Source: Onthophagus taurus (taxonomy: Eukaryota > Arthropoda > Insecta > Coleoptera > Scarabaeidae). From it: a stretch of 64,000 nt of DNA. The position numbers were made by a program, and so were the translations under genes. The notes beneath the pieces were generated by a model, which was not told where the DNA came from, did not search any database, and saw nothing but the letters and a program-made list of their open reading frames with translations. Positions within the stretch are counted from its first letter, which is position 1. Each line of letters starts with the position of its first letter. Positions 21,445 through 43,761 of this stretch are shown here, in pieces. The stretch spans positions 687,001 to 751,000 of the forward strand of contig NC_091972.1 of the NCBI RefSeq assembly GCF_036711975.1, read 5' to 3'.

Positions 21445-24400
21445 CAAACAACTAAAAGTAATGACATGGAACGCTAGGAGTATTATTAAGAACAAACCAA
21501 GCCTCTTTGGATTCCTTAAAGATAACAAGCAAGACGTTATAGTCGTCTGTGAAACATGGCTAAAAGAAAATATACATTTTACAACCCCAAATTATTACCA
21601 CATCAAAAAACTGAGAGATGATGGATATGGAGGCCTATCGGTCCTCATAAGAAAACCTCTTGTTTACGAGGAGATTGCTATAAGAGAACCAGTAGTAAAC
21701 ACTCATTTCATTAAAATTAAAATCAATAATATCAATTTAATTGCAGGCTATATTCCTCCGGATTCGCATTTTACAATCGAACATTGGAGACAGGTGTTAT
21801 ATGGAACAGACGAGAATTACATCATTACCGGAGACTTTAACGGACACCACAGGACGTGGGGTTGTGCCTATGATGATCTTAAAGGAAAAGCTCTTCAAGA
21901 GATTATTACGGAAAGAGATTTGCAAGTCCTAAATGACCGTCGACCGACACTTTTTACATACGCCAAGCAGAATCAAAGTATAATCGACCTAATCCTGTCC
22001 TCGGAAGAGTTGGTCGATAGAATAAACTGTTACACCGGATGGGACACACTTGGCAGTGACCATTTTCCGGTCTTTGCAGAAGTAATAGTATCAGACGCCA
22101 GATATACCAGGATACCAACTATAAAGAAAATTCCCAATAGGCCAAAAACCAGAGACTGGGGAAAATACCGAGAATTTTTGGAAAGCAAGAGTTTAAATAA
22201 AAATATAACATACGAAAACTTTGCCAAAAACATGCATGATGCGGTCGAGAGTGTCGTTATAAAAGACGAAAGAAAACGAAGAAACCCGTGTCCTTGGTGG
22301 GATGAAGAATGCCAGAGAATGGTAAACATAAGACAACATGTAATTAAGATTTATATGAGAGATAGAACTGAAATCAATTTTGTAATTGCCAAGAGACATA
22401 TAGCAACATCCAAAAGGTTCCTATTGCTAAAGAAGAGAATGCATTTTAGAAATTTCTGCAGTTCCTTAAACCGAGAGACACCGATTGGAGACATTTGGAG
22501 AAAAATTAAGATATATAAGAGGGCAGTATTTAATTCCCACTCTGGGCCGTCAACGGATAATAGGTGGAACGAAGCATTTTTGAACACTTTATGTCCGGCA
22601 TACGTTCCCTCGCTGGAAGAGCTCACCTTGGAGGAACCAACACCAAGCGAACACGTAAACAACGGTTGTGAGGCTTCAATTACAATGATGGAAATAGCGA
22701 GAGCTATGCACAATAGAAAAGACTCTGCTACAGGAACAGACGAAATATCCTACTCCATGCTTAAAAATCTTCCATACGAATATAAAGTGAACCTTCAGAA
22801 TATTTATAATAGATTATGGAATGATAATGAGATGACGTCCGAATGGAGCGAGGTTTCCGTTGTACCTATTCCAAAACCGGGAAAAAATCCAAACGAAGCT
22901 TCCAGCTATCGGCCAATCTCCTTGCTCTCATGTGTTAGAAAGATTTTCGAACGCATCCTAGCGGACAGATTTGACTGGTGGTTTGAGAACAACCAAATAT
23001 TTGATGAAAGTCAGTTTGGATTCAGAAAGGGCAGAGGAGTGCACCACGCCGTTTCGACCTTCGTCGCAGAAATACAATCAACCCTAAAACTTAGAAAATC
23101 TTTATTAGCAGTTTTTGTAGATATCGAAGGAGCTTACGATAATGTTCACATTCCAACGTTGACTAAAATCATTAAGGAAACTGGTGCTCCAGCAAAATTC
23201 GCGTCGATGGTTCACAGGCTGATGTCCCAGAAAATTATAAAACTAAAATCAGATCATAATAATCTTGGCCAAAGAACAAACTACAGAGGACTACCACAGG
23301 GGAGCGCTCTCAGTCCTATTCTCTTTAATATTTACATGTCAGGACTAAATGAGCAAATGGAGAAATTTAAGGTACAAGCCATAACATATGCGGATGATCT
23401 AGTAATTTATTCAGTCTTTGATGATGAGGATGATGCAGCAGTGACAATAAATAGTGCACTGGACTCATTGCGAGAATTTTTAGAACATCGAAAACTTGAC
23501 ATATCACACACAAAAACAAAAGCTATGCTTTTCACGAGGAAAAGAAGTATAGATCGTCCCATACTACACTATCACCAACAAGAAATCCAATACTCCGAGA
23601 ATGTTAAATATCTGGGGTTCCATCTGAACACTAAACTCAGCTGGAAAATGCACGTAAACCATGTACTGAAGGTATGTATAGGCGGAGTAAATCTCATGAG
23701 GTCTCTTGCATCGACAAAGTGGGGTGGAGACCCACTCATTTTGAGTACGTTATACAAGGCCATTATCCGATCTAGATTGGAATATGGGCTATGGATTATG
23801 ATGCCCTTACCTGTGGTCACGATGTCGTCACTCCAGAGAATAGCTTATCAGGCATATCGGCTGATACTGGGAGCCTTAAGATCTTCACCTACAAACGCAT
23901 TGATGATCGAAGCTGGGGAGACGTCGTTGGAAACTAGAGCCAAATTATTGGGGACTAGATTTGCAGTGAGAAGTGTGTCCAGGGTTGGTGGCATGTGGAA
24001 CGACAAAATAAATAAACTGATTATAACCTATGAAAATTTACAAGGATCAAGGGCTCCTCTCATCATTGGGATATACAAGAACATAAGACCATACATAGAC
24101 TATATCTATAAGGATCGAGACCTTGGGGTGCACTCTTTGGTATACGAGACAAGACAATAGCGTCCAATCGTCAAAAGAATTCCTGGCGCTATGTCACGCA
24201 AGGGAACATGCACTGAACAAAATAACATAATAAGAGCAGAGGTGGAAAATTACGTGAAGGAAGAGTGGTCGGCATCCCACCAGTTTTATACAGATGGCTC
24301 CATTCGGAAGGAGAGAGGTGAGAGTGTTGCTTGTGGTATTTATTCTCCTACGATGGCATTAGAAGAACATATACATGTCCCCGAACAGCTATCCATCTTT

Positions 24401-25150
24401 GGGGCAGAGGCTTTCGCCGTATCATTAGCGATCAGAGTGTGTCTGGAGAGAGGAATTACGAAGGCAGCTATTTTGACGGACTCCCTCAGCACAGTCGAAG
24501 CTATAAAAGAATTTAGTTTCAAGACTCGCACGCACCCGTATGTTTTAGAAATAATTGAATTGTTACACAGAGCACATACAAGAGGCCTCGAAATCCACTT
24601 GGCATGGATTCCTGGACATACAGGGATCAAGGGTAACGAAAAGGCGGATCAACTGGCAGCAATGGGTCACGGAGATGAAATTATTGACATCGAAATCCCC
24701 GGAGAAGACATATTCCGAATTCTGCAAAGAAACATACAACAGGAATGGGAGAGTGAATGGAAAACAACATCTAAACTGAAAGGTATCAACTACGCAAAGA
24801 TACAACCATCCATTCAAAAAGTACCCTGGTTCAGAAGCGGACCCTTTGTAAATAGACAATTTTATACCTTGATATCAAGATTAAGACTGGGCCACGCCCT
24901 TACACCGGAATACTTACACAAAATTAAACTTAGAGACGATCCTTTCTGCACATGCGGGAAGGAAGGGGATTTTGATCATATCTTTTTTGAATGCAATAAA
25001 TATGAAAGACAAAGAATCAATTTAATTAAAAGTCTGATTGACTTGAAATCTCATCTCCCAACCAATTTAAGAACCCTATTGGCACAAGCATCATTCGATA
25101 TTTACTTGCTGTTATATGAATTTGTAACTCAATCAGGAATTCAACTGTGA
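21437..25150 (+). pseudogene. LINE ORF2: endonuclease, reverse transcriptase and RNase H, one in-frame TAG
   Basis: The ATG at 21437 overlaps the ORF1 end; an upstream ATG at 21404 is also in frame. The APE-type endonuclease shows TWNARSI, ETWL, GDFNGHH and SDHFP. The RT shows FVDIEGAYDNV, GLPQGSALSPILFN and YADDLVIY (about residue 651). The RNase H domain shows YTDGS, GAEAFAVS, LTDSLSTV and WIPGHTGIKGNEKAD, followed by a C-terminal Cys/His cluster (CTCGKEGDFDHIFFEC). A single TAG at 24158-24160 separates RT from RNase H; the frame is unchanged on both sides, so 1237 residues would be read if the stop were passed. This is either a recent nonsense mutation or a site of readthrough; the first is simpler. 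Confidence 0.87.
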
Positions 25151-25693
25151 TAAAGAAAAGGAAAATCTGTGATAAAATGTGATAGGAATATAATAATGAC
25201 TGTGATAATCAGCAATACATTTATTAAATTGTATATCTATAGATTTTTGAGAACAAACAATGCATCATGCTGATGTATTGGAATATTGTTCCAAAATAGA
25301 TTAGTAATACAGATAGAGATAGGAAAAATACTGTGATAACTGTATGATTTCACAAGTAATTATTCCCGATCTCAAACACATGTACCTGAATCCTTTATCA
25401 CCAAAATGAATCCGAGGGCCTTCCAAAACACCCATAAGTCGAGTCACTAGGCCTCTGGCTCGCAGAAGAATAATCTGTATATGTTTGTCTTGTATTTTGA
25501 TGTATTTTGATATTTTCCCATAAACTAATCCACGGGGCATAAAGGAGCTGAAGAAACAATTGAATATAGAAGAGGGTAAACAACATAATAAACCTGGATA
25601 CTGGAGTATGATATGAACAAAAGTTCGAACTCCAACACCCAACCTGGAAACAGAAGAAGAAGATAACCAAAAATGGGAATAATTAAAGAATAC

Positions 25694-28600
25694 CTGTCCC
25701 ACTTAAAAATCGATGATTTTTTTTTTAATCGGTAGGAAATGACTCAAAAGATGTGTTAATGATAAAAAAAAAAGTGCGGAAAAGTGTAGTACTTACCGAA
25801 AAACCACTTTAAAGTTGCGATTTGACGTTTCTTTTTGGAAGTTCAAAGCAATGTTAAAATTGCATTTTCGTATTAAATCCTAACCTGAAACTGTTTAATT
25901 TATACCCGCGCACAAAATAAAAAGTTATTTTCACTAAACTTATTGAGATTACAACATATTTACGGATGAAAACCTTCTTTCTTAGGCTATCGATGCAGAA
26001 CGACAATTAAATGGCGTTAGATAGAATTGTTTCTACCAAATGTGTATTAATAGACTTTGTGTTAATGGATTGTGTATCAATTGATCTGTCAAATGACTGA
26101 AAGCTCTTTGCAATCTTTATGTTGTAAATATAAATGATAAATAAGTATAGTAGCTTATTTAATAGTAGTTTAGTTAAATTAAAATAGTTATTAAAAAAGA
26201 CATGGTTACAAAATAAAAATAAATAAATAGCCCGTGTGACGATAGCAACAAACTGTGTATTTAACCAAATGACAATTACAACTGACAACACAAGCAATGT
26301 TAACCATATATTTTCTCGTATTAAATCCTAACCTCAAATTGTTTAATTTATACCCACGCACTAAATAAAAAGTTATTTTCACTAAACTTGTTGAGATTAC
26401 AACATAATTATTCATAATGACACCTATGTGAAGTTAGCCCCCAATTAAACAGAATTTTACATGTATAGTATTTTAATTATAACATGAGAACCAGTGAACC
26501 GATTTCGATAAACAATGTCTCATTCGAAAGCTTAATCCTTCGTTTGCCTTTTATGTTAATATTAAAATCAATAAAAGATGAAGAACACCGCTCTGTACGT
26601 AAAATAGCTTAATATTACCAAACTTCAAGCCCTTGTGCAATTGTTATCAAACCGAATTTTAAAAAACTGTGTTCACAATCAGAAAGAACGCTCCTTCAAA
26701 TATCTTAATCCGGGTTTTTGTTGGTCAATATCAATTAGCATCATGGTTAAATCACCTTTAATATACATCTCTATATACAGAAACGTTTAATTGCTCTACC
26801 TCTAAACAACTTTCTTACATATTTGATATGAGGAAAACTATAGAAGTATATCATGAAGTTATAGACTTACACAAGGACGTTTTTGGTTAAAAAATTACCA
26901 AATTCACACGTTTTAGCTACTTTTAAACATTGTTGGGATCAATAACTTTCTTATATCACCAGGAAAAAACTCTATAACCAAGCAGCGATAGCCGTGTGTT
27001 ATACACCATTAAAAAGAGCAGCAAATTGAAGATAAGATAGATCTATACTTCTATAGTTTTCCCAATATTAAATAAGAAACTTGTTTAAAGGAATAGCAAT
27101 TAAGCGTTTTTGTGTGTAGGGATGTATATTAAGGGCGATTTAAGCATGACGCCGATAGACCCATTTACCAACGAAAACCCGGGTTAAGATATAATAAATT
27201 TAAAGAGCGCTCTTTCCGAGTGTGATAATAGTTTTTTAAAAATCGGTTTGGTAACAATTGCACAAAGGCTTGAAGTTTTGTAATTTTAAGCTATTTAATC
27301 TAAGTACAGAGCCACCGCTTTGTAGTTTAAGTACAGATTGATCTTAGTATTAACTTATCGACAGACAAAGACCGGTTTTAGATAGAGAAAGAATCTCTAA
27401 TTATTATCTCGAAGTGCCCATTACACTCACAAGTACCCATCAATTGCATTTCTACCTTAATCTTTTGAATTTCTCCAAAATAAGGTTTATTATTCTTCTC
27501 TTTCAGATTTGACCAAAGGATTTGACGAATATTTCACCCTACGTTATGAACTTTTGATGTTAAAACTTTGTAACTACGAAAGGGATTTTCATCAATAATA
27601 TGTGTTATTAAGTTCCAAAATAACGTTAAACTAACTAATAATTATCCTAATTATAATATTTAAGTGGTTTGAAGTCTTTTAATAACAAATTTTGATTTAA
27701 CTCGCATGCTCTCTATTTAAATGCGATAATAGATTATAAACATTTCAAATAGATTTTTAGAATCTATTTGTATCTTATATTCTATTCAATTTCTTTTTTC
27801 GAATCTATCTTTGCTCCTATCTGGCGACGCTCTTGTACACAGTTAATAGACACACAGTCTATGTAACGACAGGCACGTAGTCATTATGACCTATGCGAGG
27901 TTAGCTCCAAATTTTCCTAGTCCCCAATTAGAGAGGATTTTACATGTATAGTATTTTGATTATAACAAGAAAACCAGTCAACCGATTTCGATAATCAAAA
28001 TCTCATTCGAAAGCTTAATCTTTGGCCAATACGAAAGTGGAAATGCCCGACTCGAAATCTCTCGCGGGGTCATTTCAATGGCTGTACGCACATAATTAGT
28101 AAATTTTGAAATCGGACATTTCCACCTTCGCATTCATTGCAGATCATACTTTCTACCGAGATTTTGATGACTAAAATTGTTCAATTAGTTACGGAGATAA
28201 TTGATGTGTAATTAATTCGTTTGTTGTGTTTTAATCAAAATCCTTAAATATTTCGAATCGGGCATTTCGACAACAGCATTTAGCCAGACACAAACTTTCG
28301 ATTGAGATATAAAACATTAAAATCCGTCAAACTGTTCTCTAATTATAGTCGATTTAGTTTAAATTAAAAATTAATTAATAGCACGAGCGTTCACACGTGC
28401 ATAAACAACGAGCCGAAGACGGTGTCATTCCGAGGGCTGTATAAACTTAGCGGGAGAGAATTGAAATCGAGCATTTTGTGATTTCGATAGAAGACACTAT
28501 GACGAATCGAGTGACGTATAGATTTTGATCATCGGGTACATCGTTTACGAGTTATCACCACTTAAAGAAGGTCAATTTTGTGTTATTTTCGTGTATCTTC

Positions 28601-29506
28601 GCATTATTTTGACGTTTTAGCGAAATTCGAAAGAGTTTTCAAATCGGGCATTTCCACTTTCGTATTGGCCAAGGATTAAGCTTTCGAATGAGACATTATT
28701 TATCGAAATCGGTTCACTGGTTTTCATGTTATAATCAAAATACTATGCATGTAAAATGCTATTTAATTGGGGGCTAACTTCACATAGGTGTCATTATGAA
28801 TAATTATGTTGTAATCTCAACAAGTTTAGTGAAAATAACTTTTTATTTAGTGCGTGGGTATAATTGAGGTTAGGATTTAATACGAGAAAATACATGGTTA
28901 ACATTGCTTGTGTTGTCAGTTGTAATTGTCATTTGGTTAAATACACAGTTTGTTGCTATCGTCACACGGGCTATTTATTTATTTTTATTTTGTAACCATG
29001 TCTTTTTTAATAACTATTTTAATTTAACTAAACTACTATTAAATAAGCTACTATACTTATTTATCATTTATATTTACAACATAAAGATTGCAAAGAGCTT
29101 TCAGTCATTTGACAGATCAATTGATACACAATCCATTAACACAAAGTCTATTAATACACATTTGGTAGAAACAATTCTATCTAACGCCATTTAATTGTCG
29201 TTCTGCATTGATAGCCTAAGAAATAAGGTTTTCATCCGTAAATATGTTGTAATCTCAATAAGTTTAGTGAAAATAACTTTTTATTTTGTGCGCGGGTATA
29301 AATTAAACAGTTTCAGGTTAGGATTTAATACGAAAATGCAATTTTAACATTGCTTTGAACTTCCAAAAAGAAACGTCAAATCGCAACTTTAAAGTGATTT
29401 TTCGGTAAGTACTACACTTTTCCGCACTTTTTTTTTATCATTAACACATCTTTTGAGTCATTTCCTACCGATTAAAAAAAAATTCATCGATTTTTAAGAG
29501 GGACAG
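25694..29506. mobile_element. 3.8-kb foldback element with arms of about 840 bp
   Basis: The left end CTGTCCC (25694-25700) is mirrored by GGGACAG (29500-29506). The left arm, about 25694-26540, is the inverted copy of about 28671-29506 with very few differences; a 96-codon frame in the arms translates identically at 26007-26297 (minus) and 28904-29194 (plus). The middle contains a second inverted repeat (about 26590-26860 against 27020-27330) and a copy of the arm edge at about 27895-28060. No transposase is recognisable, so it is non-autonomous. A remnant of the same arm occurs in MCM5 intron 5 near 38219-38305. Confidence 0.88.
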
Positions 29507-29524
29507 CTAATCTTAATATATGCC

Positions 29525-29700
29525 AAAAGTTTTTAATTTTATGATTTAGTAAGATTTTATTGAGAGCCCTCTATAATCGAATAGAAAATTACTTTAATAT
29601 TAATAAAGTTGTATTTTTTTATTATAACAACCAAAAATGTTTATATATTATAAAAACATAGCAATTTCGACATTAAATAATACATTTAACTTAAACCAAT
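29525..29700. repeat. Tandem spacer repeat, copy II (partial)
   Basis: It starts with AAAAGTTTTTAATTTTATG and ends CATTTAACTTAAACCAAT, corresponding to the second half of the unit. Its first 115-120 bp repeat the last 119 bp of copy I on the other side of the 9.9-kb insertion. Confidence 0.85.
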
Positions 29701-30023
29701 TGACGTAACCGGCATGACATTAAAGTGAGGTTATCTTGAATATTATGTTTTGTTATGTCACTCTATAAACGGTTAATTAATCTTTTTAAATTAATTTTAT
29801 TTATATAAAAATCGTCGTAAATTTATTAAAGAATAATCCCTAAAAGAAAAAAGTTTTTAATTTTATGATTTAGTAAGATTTTATTGAGAGCCCTCTATAA
29901 TCGAATAGCCAAATTACTTTAATATTAATAAAGTTGTATTTTTTTATTATAATAACCAAAAATGTTTATATATTATAAAAACAGCAAATTCGACATTAAA
30001 TAATACATTTAACTTAAACCAAT
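29701..30023. repeat. Tandem spacer repeat, copy III (323 bp)
   Basis: This is a full unit from TGACGTAACCGGCATGAC to ACTTAAACCAAT. The next unit starts 323 bp later. Differences from copy IV are few. Confidence 0.9.
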
Positions 30024-30333
30024 TGACGTAACCGGCATGACATTAAAGTGAGGTTATCTTCAATATTATGTTTTGTTATGTCACTCTATAAACGATTAAT
30101 TAATCTTTTTAAATTAATTTTATTTATATAAAAATCGTCGTAAATTTATTAAAGAATAATCCCTAAAAGAAAAAAGTTTTTAATTTTATGATTTAGTAAG
30201 ATTTTATTGAGAGCCCTCTATAATCGAATAGCCAAATTACTTTAATATTAATAAAGTTGTATTTTTTTGTTATAATAACCAAAAATGTTTATATATTATA
30301 AAAACATAGCAATTTCGACATTAAATAATACAT

Positions 30334-30342
<9 letters not shown>
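30024..30342. repeat. Tandem spacer repeat, copy IV, running into the MCM5 stop
   Basis: The unit ends CATTTAACTTAAAC, which here is the last codons and stop of MCM5 (30334-30336) on the minus strand. The repeat unit therefore spans the whole original interval from the MCM5 end to the DHX30-type 5' flank, including MCM5's 3' UTR. Confidence 0.88.
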
Positions 30343-40261
<9,919 letters not shown>

Positions 40262-41005
40262 TTTTTTATACAATATATCACGAAAATATAGAAATTTTAT
40301 ACAAAACACTTTTAGGTTAGTTAAAAAGTTCAGTTGAGTTTAAAAGAGCGGGAATGAAGTAGCATTACCAACTTAAAGATTACAAAAGTTCTTAAATCAA
40401 CAACAATTTATACAAGAATAGTTTAGATTTTAATATATAAAAGAAATTATGTTGTTATAGACTTATTTAGTAAAAATAGGAAGCTTTAAAGTTGAAAACA
40501 TTTTTCAGTAGCATCCTTTATTTATACCAAATTATACCTTTATACTATTCACGTTATTAAGGTTGCCTAACTTGGTTGTAAGAGAGTTGTTTAAAATAAT
40601 TAAAATGTAGGTATACAGAATGTTTGATAATATGATATAATGATAATAATATGATAATAGCATGGTATAATAAGGCAATTTGTTATCTTTTCCTGATTTA
40701 ATATTTTTCAGGGCTCCTCTCAGCTCATTTATGATAAATACTTTGAAAACTGAGAGCTGGTAGGTGTATTTTACCACAAGGTTTTAAGTGGCTTTTTTAA
40801 CCTCCTTCGTATGTTGTGGATTATTCTGGATAGTGATACTATGCTACTTGCAATTTGGTTTGGAGTCACCAATGGGGCTTTACGAGTAAGAAGGCTACTC
40901 TTGCCCAGCTTTCTCAGATACTCCTTCTGCTTTAATTTTTAAAATCCAGTAATTTGATGATTACCATCCCTTTTCTTTGGCCTTGTTTGTCAAGATTGAT
41001 ATGGC
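40262..41005. other. MCM5 5' flank, no further gene seen
   Basis: This holds the MCM5 promoter region and AT-rich sequence. The 81-codon minus frame at 40532-40777 resembles nothing I know and lacks a supporting context. Confidence 0.45.
40348..40354 (-). promoter_or_regulatory. E2F-like site upstream of MCM5
   Basis: GCGGGAA on + (TTCCCGC on the gene's strand) lies about 87 bases before the MCM5 ATG, in otherwise AT-rich DNA. Promoters of MCM genes are known E2F targets. The match is short, so this is suggestive only. Confidence 0.4.
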
Positions 41006-42155
41006 TGTACAGGGTGGTTCAAATTCGATGTCCGAAAAAAAGTAGTTTATATGTCATGATCTCGTTTTTCGAGAAACTGCTAATGCCAAAAACCTCAAAA
41101 CGCAAGTAAAACCAGCAAGTGCAATTATCTTGGTTATTATTATAGGTGGAGTATTATAACTAAGGCATTATCAGTCAAAAAAAAAATTTCAGTTTTAGAT
41201 TTTGAGATATTATGACATTTTTCGTTATGTGTCGTGTTTTAGTGTAAAAAATTAAATTTACAGTTTCCTGTAAATTACGGTACTATAACTAAAAATTATT
41301 CTACTAAAAATGTATATAAAATTTGCTTTATTTTCTAATCTGTAACATTCTAACATGTTAAACTTTTCGTAATTTTCGTAATCCATCTTAAAAAACAGGA
41401 CTTTTAATTTGACACTTCAGAAAATTTTTGAATACAAACAAATAAATGTTGCTACGTTTATTTGAATTAAATAAATATTTATGAGCGCCATCTATCAATA
41501 ATTTATTAAGTTATTTAATAATAATATTAAATATTAATAAAAAATGTGAAATAATGCAATCTATTCCAACTTTTGTGTAAAACAAATATAAATTAAATAG
41601 TTCAACAAATGTATTTGTTTCAAATATCAGAAATATGGTTTTTTTAAGTTTTAGTTATAATTTACAGGCAACTGTAAATTTAATATCTTTGACGACACTA
41701 AAAAAAAGATTATTTTTAGCTTTATTCTAGAACAATAAGAAATAGACCTGTCAAATCCTATATTTTTGTAATCAGACAAAAACAACGAATTTAATAAGCG
41801 AATAATCAGTGGTTGCTTCCATTTAAAAAAACCAAAATTGTCATGATATCTCAAAATATAAAAACGATAATTTTTTTTTGACTACGCCATGAAATTGTCT
41901 GCACAAAAGTGTCCATATAATGTCTTAGTTATAATACTCCACCTATAATAATAACCAAGATAATTACACTTGTTGGTTTTACGATATTTTCAATTTTGGC
42001 CTCTAGGGGAAAATCAAAAGACGATAGCGCTTTGAGGTTTTCGGCATTAGCAGTTTCTCGAAAAACGAGATCATGACATGTAGGCTACTTTTTTTCTAAC
42101 TCTTATAGTTTTCGAGTTAGCCTATTCGGACATCGAATTTGAACCACCTTGTATA
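41006..42155. mobile_element. Inverted-repeat element 1 with TGTACAGGGTGG ends
   Basis: The left arm TGTACAGGGTGGTTCAAATT, then CGATGTCCGA, is mirrored by TCGGACATCGAATTTGAACC and an end reading ACCTTGTATA. Arms extend some 300 bp (for example GGTGGAGTATTATAACTAAG and its complement near 41930). No transposase is seen. Confidence 0.78.
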
Positions 42156-42395
42156 CATTCATTATTCCATTCAGGAATATGTTCTTGCCGGTATTCTCTA
42201 GGAATTTCCTTTTCGACTGTTGTTATTACAACTTTCACGAACGTAGTTCTCGCTAAGAGGTGGTATAGTATTATCTTGTCAAGCTCTTCAGAGAAATTCT
42301 GAAAATCTTGAAGTTCCATATACCTAGGTCGTGAAATCCTGTAAGATGTGGGAAAAACTGTAAAATTTCAAGCGGCCATTCTGCTAAGGCTGACT

Positions 42396-43049
42396 TGTAC
42401 AGGGTGTCCAAATTTCGATGGGTTTGCAGGGTATCTCAGTTATTATGAATGATAGAAAGTTGCGGCTTTCGCGAACCTGAGCTACTTTTTTGTGAAACTT
42501 ACAATGGCGCAAACCAAATTTTCATAGCCCTCTTCGTTTTTGATATACAGGAGTGTTTCAAAATTTACGATTTTCAGACACCTCCTATATCTCGGTTATC
42601 CGAAAACGTAAAAACGGGTTCTAATAGATTTTTTCACGTAGAATCCAATGGTGCACGTAGAATTTTTCTAGTCATCACGGTTTGTGAGTTATAAAGAGTT
42701 AAGTGTTTTAGAAGTTGAGTATTCAGTATTTGGGTTGTGTTTATAACTCAAAAACCGTGATGACTAGAAAAATTCTACGTGCACCATTGGATTCCACGTG
42801 AAAAAATCTATTAGAACCCGTTTTTAGTTTTTTACTGAGTTTCCGGATAGCCGAGATACAGGAGGTGTCTGAAAATCGTAAATTTCAAACACTCCCTGCA
42901 TATCAAAAACGAAGAGGGCTATGAAAATTTGGTTTACGCCATTGTAAGTTTCACAAAAAAGTAGCTCAGGTTCGCGAAAGCCGCAACTTTCTATCTTTCA
43001 TAATAACTGAGATACCCTGCAAACTCATCGAAATTTGGACACCTGTACA
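42396..43049. mobile_element. Foldback element 2 with TGTACAGGGTGTCC ends
   Basis: This is an almost perfect hairpin of 654 bp: the left arm 42396 to about 42710 is repeated inverted from about 42740 to 43049, around a short loop. Arms include AAGTTGCGGCTTTCGCGAAC and its complement. It is non-coding; the open frame at 42449-42694 is an arm artefact. Confidence 0.85.
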
Positions 43050-43376
43050 TATAGGGTGTATCTGAATGACTGCAACAAACTTCAAGGGGTGATTCTTTAG
43101 TGAATTTTAAGGGTACTTTTATATATGAACCATGGGCGACTTTGGCTCCTCTAAGGAGCTACACCCCTCCAAAAATGGCGGAAAATTTTGGTTTAATTGT
43201 TTTTTCTCAAAAATCATAAACGCTAGGAAAATGAAATTTGGGGAATATGTTTAACTCATAATAGGGCACGTTTTGACCCTATTTGTACTTTCAACCTACC
43301 CTTCTAAACTACTAAACGTAACCACCCCCGTTCAATTTATGCCTAGATTTTTTTTATGAAGATGATACATAAAGTT

Positions 43377-43655
43377 GGAATGAATTTTTAATGAAAAAAT
43401 CTTAGTAGGCTTTGCAATCTTTGTCAGAAATATTTTTGACGTTTAAATGTCAGTGGTTTTCCTACTATTATTATTGTTTTATTTAAAATTTTGAAATGTC
43501 GAGTGAACGAGCGTAAATGCGATAGAACTTTATTTAAAATTTAATTTGAAAAACAATAATAATAGTAAGAAAACCACTGACATTTAAACGTCAAAAATAT
43601 TTCTGACAAACTTTCCAAAGCCTACTAAGATTTTTTCATTAAAAATTCATTCCAA
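43377..43655. repeat. Hairpin repeat inside element 3
   Basis: The sequence from GGAATGAATTTTTAATG to about 43490 returns inverted from about 43530 to CATTAAAAATTCATTCC. The loop is about 40 bp. It has no coding capacity. Confidence 0.75.
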
Positions 43656-43761
43656 CTTTTGATCGACAACCCCAATGTTTAACGTGCAGTATTTTTTTTT
43701 CTCAAAAATTAGTCGTTTTTGGAAAAATTTTAGAGAGACAAAACAGTTTTAGGATACTTTC

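Larger units (their letters stand above)
19612..25693 (+). mobile_element. Nearly full-length I-type non-LTR retrotransposon (LINE)
   Basis: It consists of a 5' leader of about 200 bp, ORF1 with zinc knuckles, ORF2 with endonuclease, reverse transcriptase and RNase H, and about 540 bp of 3' sequence with repeated GTGATAA motifs. The left edge is placed where the spacer repeat ends (19611/19612); the right edge abuts the foldback element and is uncertain. An RNase H after the RT, plus an AP endonuclease, places it in the I superfamily. It is intact but for one in-frame stop codon. Confidence 0.85.

Noticed and set aside
25301-25702. 133-codon minus frame after the LINE ORF2
   Set aside because: It lies antisense in the LINE 3' UTR, crosses into the foldback element end and has no domain.
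41651-41854. 67-codon minus frame
   Set aside because: It is part of the arm of inverted-repeat element 1; low complexity and no motif.
42449-42694. 81-codon plus frame
   Set aside because: It lies wholly in one arm of a 654-bp hairpin element; no protein similarity.
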